A DNA stretch of 21,673 bases, taken from assembly GCA_040902885.1 (NCBI GenBank), contig JBBDWK010000066.1, positions 1 through 21,673 of the forward strand, in the 5' to 3' direction. Shown here piece by piece: positions 7,277-18,689 of this stretch; the stretch's first letter is position 1; each line of letters begins with the position of its first letter. The notes beneath the pieces were generated by a model that saw only the letters and a list, made by a program, of their open reading frames with translations, searched no databases and was not told where the DNA came from. This stretch comes from JBBDWK01 sp040902885. Lineage in GTDB: Bacteria; Acidobacteriota; Terriglobia; Bryobacterales; Bryobacteraceae. Made by a program: the position numbers and the translations under genes.

Positions 7277-9178
7277 ATGTCCATCCGCTTCCTTACGGAT
7301 TTCGACCTCCATCTGCTGACCGAGGGCAAGCACTACCGCAGCTATGAAAAGCTCGGCTCGCATCCGCGCGAGGTGGAGGGCGTGTGCGGCGCCAGCTTCG
7401 CCGTCTGGGCGCCGAATGCCCGCCAGGTCTCCGTGATCGGAGACTTCAACCGCTGGGACCCGGACGCCGATCCCATGGAGCACCGCGGGGACAGCGGCAT
7501 TTGGGAGCGCTTCATTCCGAGCGTGGGTCTCGGCAACGCCTACAAGTATTGGATACGGTCGCGGCACAACGATTATCAGATCGACAAGGCCGACCCGTAC
7601 GGTTTCGCCGCGGAGATCCGGCCGCAAACAGCCTCGCGTGTATGGGACCTCTCCGGCTATCGCTGGAACGACGGCGAGTGGATGGCCAATCGCGCGCGCC
7701 GCAACGCTCTGGACGCTCCCATCTCAATCTACGAAGTCCACCTGGGATCGTGGCGGCGCAACCTCGAGGAGGGCAACCGCTGGCTCACCTTCCGCGAGAT
7801 GGCGTGCCAACTGGCGGACTACGTTCATCACATGGGCTTCACTCACGTGGAGTTCCTGCCCGTATCCGAGCATCCGTTCGACGCCTCCTGGGGCTATCAG
7901 ACGGTCGGCTATTTCGCGCCCACCAGCCGTTTCGGCGTGCCGCAGGATTTCATGCTGCTGGTGGACGCGCTGCACCAGCGCGGCATCGGAGTGATTCTCG
8001 ATTGGGTTCCCGCCCACTTCCCCACCGATGCTCATGGCCTGGCATATTTCGACGGAACCCACCTCTACGAGCACGCCCATCCGCAGCAGCGCGAGCATCC
8101 CGACTGGGGCACCTACGTCTTCAACTTCGGCCGCAACGAAGTGGAGAATTTTCTCATTAGCAATGCGCTATTCTGGCTCGACAAGTACCACATCGACGGA
8201 TTGCGCGTGGACGCCGTGGCGTCCATGCTGTATCTCGACTACGGGCGCAAGCAAGGGCAGTGGGTGCCCAACCGGTTCGGCGGCCGGGAGAATCTGGAAG
8301 CGATCGATTTCCTGCGGAAGCTCAACGAGACGGTCTACGCGGAGTATCCGGATGCGATGACCATCGCCGAGGAGTCCACCGCCTGGCCCATGGTTTCCCG
8401 TCCGATTTATCTTGGCGGCCTGGGCTTCGGCTACAAGTGGAACATGGGCTGGATGCACGACATGCTCGACTATATGTCGCAGGACCCCGTATTTCGCAGC
8501 TACCACCACAACCGGATCACATTCAGCCTGCTCTACGCCTTCAACGAAAATTTCCTGCTGCCCTTCTCGCACGATGAAGTGGTCCACGGCAAGGGCTCGA
8601 TGATCGGGAAGATGCCGGGCGACGAATGGCAAAAGTTCGCCAACCTGCGCCTGCTCTACGGCTACATGACCTCTCATTGCGGCAAGAAGCTTCTGTTCAT
8701 GGGAGACGAATTCGGTCAATGGAGCGAATGGAACCACGATACGAGCCTGGACTGGCATCTGCTGGAACACGCGCCCCACAGCGGCTTGCAGCGCTGGGTG
8801 CGCGACCTGAACACTTTTTACCGCGGCCAGCCGGCGCTCTATGAGCTGGACGATTCGCCCTCGGGCTTCGAATGGATCGACTGCAACGATTCGCAGCGCA
8901 GCGTGATTGTCTTTCTGCGCCAGGGCAGGAATCCCCATGAAACGGTAATCTTCGCGTGCAACTTCACGCCGATGCCGCGCCACAACTATCGCATCGGCGC
9001 GCCAGTCAAAGGCGAGTGGGAGGAGGTGCTGAACGGCGATGCCGTCCTTTATGGCGGAAGCGGCCAAGGCAACGCGGGTGGGATTCATACGACGCCCATT
9101 CCCATGCACGGCAGACCCGACTCGCTGAATCTGACTCTGCCGCCGTTGGCGATGGTAGCCTTCAAGAAGAAACCGTAG
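7277..9178 (+). CDS. glgB: 1,4-alpha-glucan branching enzyme (GH13_9 type)
   Basis: GlgB cuts alpha-1,4 chains and re-attaches them through alpha-1,6 bonds, branching the polymer made by GlgE. The 633-residue protein has a CBM48 domain (about 20-125; FAVWAPNARQVSVIGDFNRW is diagnostic), a GH13 barrel and a C-terminal beta domain. Catalytic residues can be read: Asp312 in GLRVDAVASM, Glu365 in TIAEES and Asp433 in FSHDEVVHG; region I is DWVPAHFP (242-249). At about 630 residues it is shorter than E. coli GlgB (about 728), consistent with one N-terminal module instead of two. The ATG at 7277 follows the glgE stop by 5 bases. Longer in-frame starts lie inside glgE and add residues that do not look like the family. 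No strong Shine-Dalgarno is seen, so coupling to glgE translation is likely. Confidence 0.97.
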   Translation: MSIRFLTDFDLHLLTEGKHYRSYEKLGSHPREVEGVCGASFAVWAPNARQVSVIGDFNRWDPDADPMEHRGDSGIWERFIPSVGLGNAYKYWIRSRHNDYQIDKADPYGFAAEIRPQTASRVWDLSGYRWNDGEWMANRARRNALDAPISIYEVHLGSWRRNLEEGNRWLTFREMACQLADYVHHMGFTHVEFLPVSEHPFDASWGYQTVGYFAPTSRFGVPQDFMLLVDALHQRGIGVILDWVPAHFPTDAHGLAYFDGTHLYEHAHPQQREHPDWGTYVFNFGRNEVENFLISNALFWLDKYHIDGLRVDAVASMLYLDYGRKQGQWVPNRFGGRENLEAIDFLRKLNETVYAEYPDAMTIAEESTAWPMVSRPIYLGGLGFGYKWNMGWMHDMLDYMSQDPVFRSYHHNRITFSLLYAFNENFLLPFSHDEVVHGKGSMIGKMPGDEWQKFANLRLLYGYMTSHCGKKLLFMGDEFGQWSEWNHDTSLDWHLLEHAPHSGLQRWVRDLNTFYRGQPALYELDDSPSGFEWIDCNDSQRSVIVFLRQGRNPHETVIFACNFTPMPRHNYRIGAPVKGEWEEVLNGDAVLYGGSGQGNAGGIHTTPIPMHGRPDSLNLTLPPLAMVAFKKKP

Positions 9179-9184
9179 ACAGAG

Positions 9185-12486
<3,302 letters not shown>

Positions 12487-12490
<4 letters not shown>

Positions 12491-12549
12491 AAGTCCAGCC
12501 GCACCGCCACGCCGTGAGTGGTCTGCTTGGGTCTCGTGTTCAGGCTTTG
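12487..12549 (-). pseudogene. Possible 3' remnant of an outer-membrane beta-barrel gene
   Basis: On the minus strand, a frame ending in TAG at 12489-12487 reads ...SLNTRPKQTTHGVAVRLDF and stop. The last residues alternate hydrophobic positions (V, V, L, terminal F), the C-terminal signature of outer-membrane beta-barrel proteins; the neighbouring receptor ends similarly (LKYVF). Upstream the frame loses any barrel character within about 20 codons, so at most a fragment is left. The stop overlaps the treS stop, tail-to-tail. Short length makes this tentative; it may be chance. Confidence 0.3.
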
Positions 12550-12550
12550 T

Positions 12551-12579
12551 TTGCCCTGGCAGGCATGATGATGTAGGAT
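12551..12579 (+). promoter_or_regulatory. Candidate promoter of the TonB-dependent receptor gene
   Basis: TTGCCC (12551-12556) and TAGGAT (12574-12579) are separated by 17 bases, each matching the sigma-70 consensus at four of six positions. AAAGG at 12596-12600 could serve as Shine-Dalgarno for the ATG at 12611. This is the only gene-free stretch ahead of the receptor, so its promoter is expected here. Confidence 0.35.
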
Positions 12580-12610
12580 AAGTCTGAATTTCACGAAAGG
12601 CTAACGGCTC

Positions 12611-15600
12611 ATGTTACAAGGCGCGGTGCGAATTCTCGTCTCGTCCCAGGTCCTCGTGTGCATGCTGTACGGCCAAGGCAATCTGGGCGGTCTTACCGGA
12701 GTTGTCTCGGACACATCGGGATCCGTGGTCCCCGAAGTTGCACTCACGATGCAGAACCTGGAAACGAACGCTTCCTTCCGGGTTGCCTCGGACGAGCGCG
12801 GGTACTCTTTCCGGGCCTTGCCCCCGGGACTCTATCGGTTGCAAGCCGAGAAGGCCGGGTTCAAGCGTTTCGTGCGCGAACAAGTTAGCATCCTGACCGC
12901 CACCACCATCGAACTACCGGTCACGCTGGAGGTCGGCGCCGTAACCGATTCGGTAACTGTCTCCGCCGATGTGATCGCCCTCCAGACCACCTCTCCGGAA
13001 GTGTCCACCGTCCTCCAGCGCCGCCAGATCCTGGATTTGCCCATACAGGCCGGTACGGGCGCCATTACGACCGCCGCATCCGGGCGCCGGCAGCCGGAGG
13101 CCTTCATTTTTCTGACGCCGGGCGTCACCGGCAATCAGTGGGGCAAGAGCGTTAACGGCAGCCCGGAATTTACCCAGGAGATGCTGATCGACGGCATCTC
13201 GGCGCAACTCGCGGGAAATCCCGGCTTTTTGGCGCAGTCGGCGCCTCCCTATGAAGCCATAGAGGAATTCAAAGTTCAGAACACGCTCTTCCCGGCTGAG
13301 TTCGGACGCGGGCTGGGCGTCATCAATTTCACTTTGAAGTCAGGCACCAACCAGTTTCATGGCGGTCTGTTTGAGCTCTTCCGTAATGACAAGCTGGATG
13401 CACGGCAGTTCTTTGCCAGCCAGCGCTCGATTGTGCGCTTCAATGAAGCGGGAGGCTCACTGGGCGGACCGCTCTGGATTCCGAAGCTCTACAACGGGAA
13501 GGACCGCACCTTCTGGAACTTCAACTACACCTATGTGCGCAACGCCCCGCCCATTAATGGAAATCTTGTCAGTATCCCCCCGGCCGAATTCCGGCAGGGC
13601 GACTTCTCTCGCTATCTCGATTCTGCAGGGGCACTGATTCCGATTTACGACCCGGTTACGACCACGGACACCGGCGCCAGGCAGCCATTCCCCGGAAATA
13701 TCATCCCTTCGGCGCGGGCGAGCCAGGTTGCGCAGCGCGCCTTCGCGCTCATTCCGCAACCGGACGCGGCTGGCGCTTACGTCAACAACTTCGTTCACCG
13801 CGGGGCCAACTATACGGAGGACGATATCTGGTCGCTCAAGGCCGATCATCTCATCAATGAACGTCACCGGGTGACCTTCTCCACATGGCATTCCCTGAAT
13901 GACGGTTTTGTACGAAGTGAATTTGGCGAAGCGGGAGGCCCCCTCGGCCTTTGGTTCCTCTCGAACATTCGCGGCCGAAACTACCGAGCCAACTACGACC
14001 AGACCATCTCCCCCTCGCTGCTGCATCATGCCGGCTTCGGTTACACGTTTTCCGATCCGACCCGGCAGCGCGATGCTCGCCGTGGAAATGAAATCATCCG
14101 CATGCCAGGCGTAGACCCAGACGCACCGGGATTCCCCGCTTTCGCGGTAGCGAATCCTTACGGCGGCCTCACCATCGGCAACTCCAACCAGCAGCCCAAC
14201 GACCCCTCGGCCAACATCAGCTACGTCTTTGTCGACAACTTCACGTGGATCAAGGGGAAACACCAGTTGAAGTTCGGAGGCGAATTCCGTTTGCTGCGCT
14301 TCGACAACTTCGCGGGCACGGATACCGGCGGTCTGAGCGGTCTCTATAACTTCAGCCATCTCAGCACGTCAAACCTCGTGGACCCGCGCCAGAACAATCT
14401 CGGCAATGGTTGGGCCAGCTTCTATCTCGGTCAGGTTTTCAGCGCGCAGCGGCTGATCCCCGCGCCTGAGCGCAAGATGCAGCACGAATTCTATGTCTGG
14501 TTCGTGGAGGATGTGCTCAGGCTATCCCGCAACCTCACGCTCACAGTGGGACTGCGGCACGAGATACCGACCGTGGTGTTTGAGCGCAATTACCGGCAGT
14601 CCTACCTCGATCTGGCGGCGCCCAATACGGGAGCGGGCGGGCGCCCGGGAGCACTGGCGTTTCTGGCGGAAGGCGAGCGTCTGGCGCCCGCGTACCGGCG
14701 CGCTTTCTCACCTCGCTTGGGCATTGCATACTCCATCAATCCCAAGACCGTCATCCGGACCGGCTTTGGCCTGTTCTGGTCGCCGACCAACGCGACCAGC
14801 ATCGGCCGGCTGTCGCGCTATTTCAATAGCGGGTTCTCCTTCACACAGGAGTTTCCGCAGTTGACTTCCGGGCGCGTTCCTGCGCTGCTTCTGGACCAGG
14901 GTCCGGCGCCCTTCACCGGATCTCTTCCCGACACGTCGCCCACGTTGTTGAACAACAATATCATCGACTTCCTGAATCCGGGCGCAAACAAGCCCGGGTA
15001 CACAAGCAGTTGGACCTTCAATGTCCAGCGCGAGCTGCCTGGGCAGGTGATGGCGGAGGTGGGTTATGTGGGACAGCGGAGCATCGCGCTGCCTGGCGGC
15101 CTTGAAAATATCAACCAAGTGCCCTCGGAGCATCTGCGACTGGGCAACACGCTGAATGCCGGCATCACTTCGCAGGCCGCACAGGACGCGGGAATTTTCG
15201 CTCCCTACCCGGGCTTCACCGGCTCAGTTGCACAGGCTCTCCGGCCGTTTCCGCAGTTCACCGACATCCGCAACCTGTTGCAACCCACGGGCTGGAACAA
15301 CTACCAGTCGCTGCAGGTTCGCGTCCAGCGTCGCTTGTCGAACGGTCTGTCAATGCTGGCGGCCTACACGTTCTCCAAGAACTTCATTCACGGCGGCGGC
15401 TACACGGGATGGGGAGACGACGCCTCCAACGCGCGTCCTTTGAATACCGAGAACCGCAGCGCCGAGAAACGTCTGGCGCAATTCGATATCCCAAACAACT
15501 TCGTGCTGTCGTGGAGCTATGAGCTTCCCTTCGGCCGCGGAAAGAAATGGCTGGGCGGCACGGGGCGGGGGCTCAATCTCTTCGTAGGCGGCTGGCAACT

Positions 15601-16051
15601 GAACGCCATCCACGAATACCGTTCCGGCACCCCGTTCGGCGTCGGAGGTGGAGGCCCGATCCCGCTCTTCGGGGGTGGCAATCGGCCGAACCGCGTCGCG
15701 GGAGTGAACCCGCTAACCGGGATCTCTCACAGCTCTTTCGACCCGGGACGAGATCGGTATCTGAACATCGATGCATTCTCGCAGCCGGCGCCGTTCACCT
15801 TCGGAACCGCCGCTGCCAATTACGGCGATATGCGGACTTTCGGTTTTCGCAACGAGAATCTCAGCATCCTGAAGAACTTCGCCGTGACGGAAGGGCATGC
15901 CATCCAGTTTCGCGCCGAATTTTTCAATGCGTTCAACCACGTAAATTTCGGCGGCGTGCAGGCTAACCTCAACGCCCCGGCGAACTTCGGTCGCATCACC
16001 AGCGCCGCCCCGCCGCGCAGCATCCAGCTGGTGCTCAAATACGTGTTCTGA
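12611..16051 (+). CDS. TonB-dependent outer-membrane receptor, Oar-like, with N-terminal carboxypeptidase-regulatory-like domain
   Basis: The 1146-residue protein has the standard acidobacterial architecture. There is a signal peptide (about 1-22, ending near LYGQG), then a carboxypeptidase-regulatory-like Ig fold (about 24-112: GVVSDTSGSVVPEVALTMQN, LPPGLYRLQAEKAGF). A plug domain follows (about 130-245, with MLIDGISAQ and the boundary VINFTLKSGTNQFHGG), and then a long beta-barrel to the C-terminal LVLKYVF ending in Phe. Such receptors take up large substrates, often glycans or protein fragments, through TonB; the Ig-fold class is expanded in Acidobacteriota. The ATG at 12611 has AAAGG upstream and gives a usable signal sequence. 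The substrate cannot be deduced: no SusD partner, protease or sulfatase is adjacent. The stop lies 3 bases from the stop of the convergent cytochrome gene. Family call is firm. Confidence 0.95.
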   Translation: MLQGAVRILVSSQVLVCMLYGQGNLGGLTGVVSDTSGSVVPEVALTMQNLETNASFRVASDERGYSFRALPPGLYRLQAEKAGFKRFVREQVSILTATTIELPVTLEVGAVTDSVTVSADVIALQTTSPEVSTVLQRRQILDLPIQAGTGAITTAASGRRQPEAFIFLTPGVTGNQWGKSVNGSPEFTQEMLIDGISAQLAGNPGFLAQSAPPYEAIEEFKVQNTLFPAEFGRGLGVINFTLKSGTNQFHGGLFELFRNDKLDARQFFASQRSIVRFNEAGGSLGGPLWIPKLYNGKDRTFWNFNYTYVRNAPPINGNLVSIPPAEFRQGDFSRYLDSAGALIPIYDPVTTTDTGARQPFPGNIIPSARASQVAQRAFALIPQPDAAGAYVNNFVHRGANYTEDDIWSLKADHLINERHRVTFSTWHSLNDGFVRSEFGEAGGPLGLWFLSNIRGRNYRANYDQTISPSLLHHAGFGYTFSDPTRQRDARRGNEIIRMPGVDPDAPGFPAFAVANPYGGLTIGNSNQQPNDPSANISYVFVDNFTWIKGKHQLKFGGEFRLLRFDNFAGTDTGGLSGLYNFSHLSTSNLVDPRQNNLGNGWASFYLGQVFSAQRLIPAPERKMQHEFYVWFVEDVLRLSRNLTLTVGLRHEIPTVVFERNYRQSYLDLAAPNTGAGGRPGALAFLAEGERLAPAYRRAFSPRLGIAYSINPKTVIRTGFGLFWSPTNATSIGRLSRYFNSGFSFTQEFPQLTSGRVPALLLDQGPAPFTGSLPDTSPTLLNNNIIDFLNPGANKPGYTSSWTFNVQRELPGQVMAEVGYVGQRSIALPGGLENINQVPSEHLRLGNTLNAGITSQAAQDAGIFAPYPGFTGSVAQALRPFPQFTDIRNLLQPTGWNNYQSLQVRVQRRLSNGLSMLAAYTFSKNFIHGGGYTGWGDDASNARPLNTENRSAEKRLAQFDIPNNFVLSWSYELPFGRGKKWLGGTGRGLNLFVGGWQLNAIHEYRSGTPFGVGGGGPIPLFGGGNRPNRVAGVNPLTGISHSSFDPGRDRYLNIDAFSQPAPFTFGTAAANYGDMRTFGFRNENLSILKNFAVTEGHAIQFRAEFFNAFNHVNFGGVQANLNAPANFGRITSAAPPRSIQLVLKYVF

Positions 16052-16054
16052 TTA

Positions 16055-17848
16055 TTACGGGTACCAATCGCGCAGGCGGCCGGCCACCCATGCAACGTCC
16101 CTATCCGGGTGACAGTCCAGACATGCGTTCGGGCTCTCCTCAAGTCCGAAGCGCTGCGTCATCGAGGCATCCGGTATGTCGTCGATGGTGTGGGTTCGCG
16201 CTCGGAATTCGAGCGAGTTTGCAATCTTGGGCATGTGGCACGCGATGCAGCTCGCGCCTTCCGAACCGGGTTGATGGCGCGTATGCGCGAGGATCTGGCG
16301 GCCGAGCTGCCCATGACACTGGGTGCACATGCGGTCGGGGTGATCGGGAAACTTCAGCGCTTTCAAATTCGCCGGGAAGTCGCGCGGGTGCGGATTGTGG
16401 CAATGGCCGCAATGTGCTCCGCCCAGGCGGAAGCACTTCGTCCGCTCGAACGCCTCAACGATGAATGTGGTTTCGCGGAAACGGCCGTCCCGGTAGAACG
16501 CTTTGCGGGAAAACTCGATGAGCGGACGGCTCTTTGCCTTGCTGAAAAAGTGCGGCGATGAGCCGGAGTAGTTCATTTCGCCTCGCGGCCCCCTTTCGAA
16601 CATCGCCGACTGCCGGTGGCACTGGGCGCAGATCTGAATGTACGTTTGGGCATCCAGATTCCGGAATCTTACGGGTGGCGAGGAAGCCGGTTGGTCGAAC
16701 TGCGTCCCGGACGCCATTGCCCTCGCGTGTCTGGCCGAGGGACCGTGACACATCTCACAGTTGACGCCAGGCTCCGCGAAGCCAATCGCATCCGGAACAT
16801 CTGCGGAACCGTGAAGCTGCAACTGGCTGGTATGGCACGGGGCACAGTTGCGCTGGTAGCTGGTGGCCTCGCTGAATTCGAGGAAGCGGGCAACATCGCC
16901 TCGAATGGCCGTTGGTGAATCGATCTTCTTCCAGTAGTTGAACCACTGGCCCGTCAGACGGTTGTATTGGATGGGGAACACGTGAATACGCCCGCTCTCC
17001 AGTTGCGTCGCGTAAGCCTGCTGCCATTTCGACCCAATTGTGAAATGCACCGGTTGACGCTCCCACTTGCCTTCGGAGTCCTTTACTTCGAACAGGTGGC
17101 GCCCGTCCTCCTCGACAGGGCGGATCAAACCCTCACGGACTGCGCCGTCAAATCTGCCGAACACGTTGGCGGCGCGATAAGGGGCAAACATGCGAGCCAT
17201 GCCGGTGAATTGCCAAGCGGCATACTCGCGGGAGTGGCAGGAACGGCAGGCCTGCGAGCCCGCGTATTCGGCCGCTTCCTGCGGGAGAGCGGGGACTCTC
17301 CGCGGCGGCGTTCCTGTTGCCATTAAGGTCGAATCCGCGGTCCGCCGCAGCTTCGGCTCCAGCGCTGCCCACTGCGCTTCCGTAAATCCGGATGGGCGCG
17401 CATAGCGGTCCAGATAATCCAGTGCCTGCCTGGCGCTGGACGCTGCCTGCTGCTTCAAGCCGCCGGCAGCCTGTAATTCAGCGAGGGAAACGAGCAGCAA
17501 GGGATTCTCGGGCAACAGCCGGAGCGATTGCGACGCGTACCGCAGGGCGCACTCCGGCCGCTTCAGGTCCAGACACGATCGGGCTGCAACGTCATAGACA
17601 ACCGACAGGAATGCCGACGCCGGATACGATTCCAGAAACGATTCGGCCCTGCTCAGCCGCTGCGCGGGATCGCGCGTCGTGAACAGGCTTTCGAGCGCAC
17701 GCCGCTCGGCCGGGCGTTCGATCTGATCGATCAGCCGGAAACTTTTGCGGTCTTTTTCGAAGAGGACGGTATCGATTTCCTGCGCCGGCAGCAGCACTGG
17801 CAATAGCGCCAGCGTACAAGTTGCGATTGCGGCCTTAGTTCGCGCCAT
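16055..17848 (-). CDS. Secreted eight-haem c-type cytochrome with N-terminal TPR-like domain
   Basis: The 597-residue protein has a signal peptide (MARTKAAIAT to about residue 23, cut near LLPAQ) and an alpha-helical TPR-like domain (about 25-175). A multihaem region follows with eight CXXCH motifs: CRSCH 201-205, CAPCH 335-339, CEMCH 364-368, CAQCH 407-411, CGHCH 480-484, CTQCH 508-512, CIACH 534-538 and CLDCH 576-580. Extra histidines (such as 268, 289, 346, 374, 433, 487, 503, 522, 525, 553) could be sixth ligands. The layout resembles cytochrome c554-like/doubled-CXXCH proteins; I see no match to NrfA or HAO. It is probably a periplasmic electron-transfer protein or reductase of unknown substrate. 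I chose the start at 17848, not the longer frame from 18160, because it gives the signal peptide; it overlaps the upstream TPR gene by 14 bases, indicating coupling. Confidence 0.88.
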   Translation of the reverse strand: MARTKAAIATCTLALLPVLLPAQEIDTVLFEKDRKSFRLIDQIERPAERRALESLFTTRDPAQRLSRAESFLESYPASAFLSVVYDVAARSCLDLKRPECALRYASQSLRLLPENPLLLVSLAELQAAGGLKQQAASSARQALDYLDRYARPSGFTEAQWAALEPKLRRTADSTLMATGTPPRRVPALPQEAAEYAGSQACRSCHSREYAAWQFTGMARMFAPYRAANVFGRFDGAVREGLIRPVEEDGRHLFEVKDSEGKWERQPVHFTIGSKWQQAYATQLESGRIHVFPIQYNRLTGQWFNYWKKIDSPTAIRGDVARFLEFSEATSYQRNCAPCHTSQLQLHGSADVPDAIGFAEPGVNCEMCHGPSARHARAMASGTQFDQPASSPPVRFRNLDAQTYIQICAQCHRQSAMFERGPRGEMNYSGSSPHFFSKAKSRPLIEFSRKAFYRDGRFRETTFIVEAFERTKCFRLGGAHCGHCHNPHPRDFPANLKALKFPDHPDRMCTQCHGQLGRQILAHTRHQPGSEGASCIACHMPKIANSLEFRARTHTIDDIPDASMTQRFGLEESPNACLDCHPDRDVAWVAGRLRDWYP

Positions 17849-18689
17849 AGACGTCGAGGATTGCCTTGTAGCGCGAAAGCGCGTCCGCAGCCTCGTGCAT
17901 GCGGCCGGCCGCAGAATGAGCTCTGTAGAGTTGATAAAAAACGGCCGAGTCGGAACCGTCGGCTTGCACGGCAGCTTCCCACTCTTTGACGGCTTCGTCC
18001 GTCTTTCCGAGCGCTTGCAGCGCCCTTGCCAGTAACTTGCGGGCGGCAGGGCTGGCCGGTTCCAGTTGAACGGCCCGCTGGGCGAAGTCCAGCCCGCCTT
18101 CGTAGTCCTGTTCCAGAAACCGCACGCGCGCCATCCCCTGCCAGGGAAGGCTGAATCCATCGCCGGACTGCTTGCTCAAACGGATCGCTTCCTCGAAATG
18201 CTTCGTTGCCAGATCGAGGTTTCGGCTCGATTCGAAGCAGGCGCCGAGGTAATAGTGGGATCTGGCGTGCGCGGGATTCCGCTGGATGGCATCGCGAAAG
18301 TACGAAGAAGCCCTCCCACAGTCACCCAAATCCGCCTGGTAATGACGCCCTAGATAGTAGTAGACTGCGAAGTCTGTGTTGTCCAGGCGCTGGGCCTCCA
18401 TCATCTTACGCGTGAAGAGCCGATGCTGACCTGCCGCATGATAGGCAACCGCGAGAAGCTTTAAGACAACCGGAGTCCTTTCCCGCGATTCGGCCTCGCG
18501 GAAGAATCGCACCGCATCGTAGAAGTCACCACGGCGAAGAGCTTCTAATCCCTTCCGGGCGCTTTCCCCGGCGCCGGGTGGAAGGTGAACCGCGGTTGTT
18601 TCTTCTCGAAGGGGAACGCTAGACTGAGACAACACAAGCGTGGGAACGATGCAGCAGAGCCATGTCATCCGGAGAAGAATTTTCCTCAT
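17835..18689 (-). CDS. Secreted tetratricopeptide-repeat protein, co-translated with the multihaem cytochrome
   Basis: The 284-residue protein starts with a signal peptide (MRKILLRMTWLCC..LVLSQSS, cleavage around 22). The rest is a chain of TPR helices from about 45 to 280, for example GLEALRRGDFYDAVRFFREA, YYLGRHYQADLGDCGRASSY, SHYYLGACFESSRNLDLATK, GGLDFAQRAVQLEPASPAAR and LARALQALGKTDEAVKEWEA. TPR stacks bind partner proteins, so a role in holding or maturing the downstream cytochrome is a reasonable inference from the 14-base gene overlap. The start at 18689 has a strong AGGAGAGG at 18701-18694. The longer frame to 18761 is rejected because it hides the signal peptide. The first 41 bases are antisense to the start of the divergent TPR gene. 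Confidence 0.87.
   Translation of the reverse strand: MRKILLRMTWLCCIVPTLVLSQSSVPLREETTAVHLPPGAGESARKGLEALRRGDFYDAVRFFREAESRERTPVVLKLLAVAYHAAGQHRLFTRKMMEAQRLDNTDFAVYYYLGRHYQADLGDCGRASSYFRDAIQRNPAHARSHYYLGACFESSRNLDLATKHFEEAIRLSKQSGDGFSLPWQGMARVRFLEQDYEGGLDFAQRAVQLEPASPAARKLLARALQALGKTDEAVKEWEAAVQADGSDSAVFYQLYRAHSAAGRMHEAADALSRYKAILDVYGAN

Noticed and set aside
12491..12610. Possible tRNA or strong terminator after treS
   Set aside because: No cloverleaf and no GC stem with T-run; only a 4-base stem (CCAC/GTGG) was found.
17849..18160. N-terminal extension of the multihaem cytochrome
   Set aside because: It overlaps the TPR coding region in another frame and would bury the signal peptide that starts at 17848.
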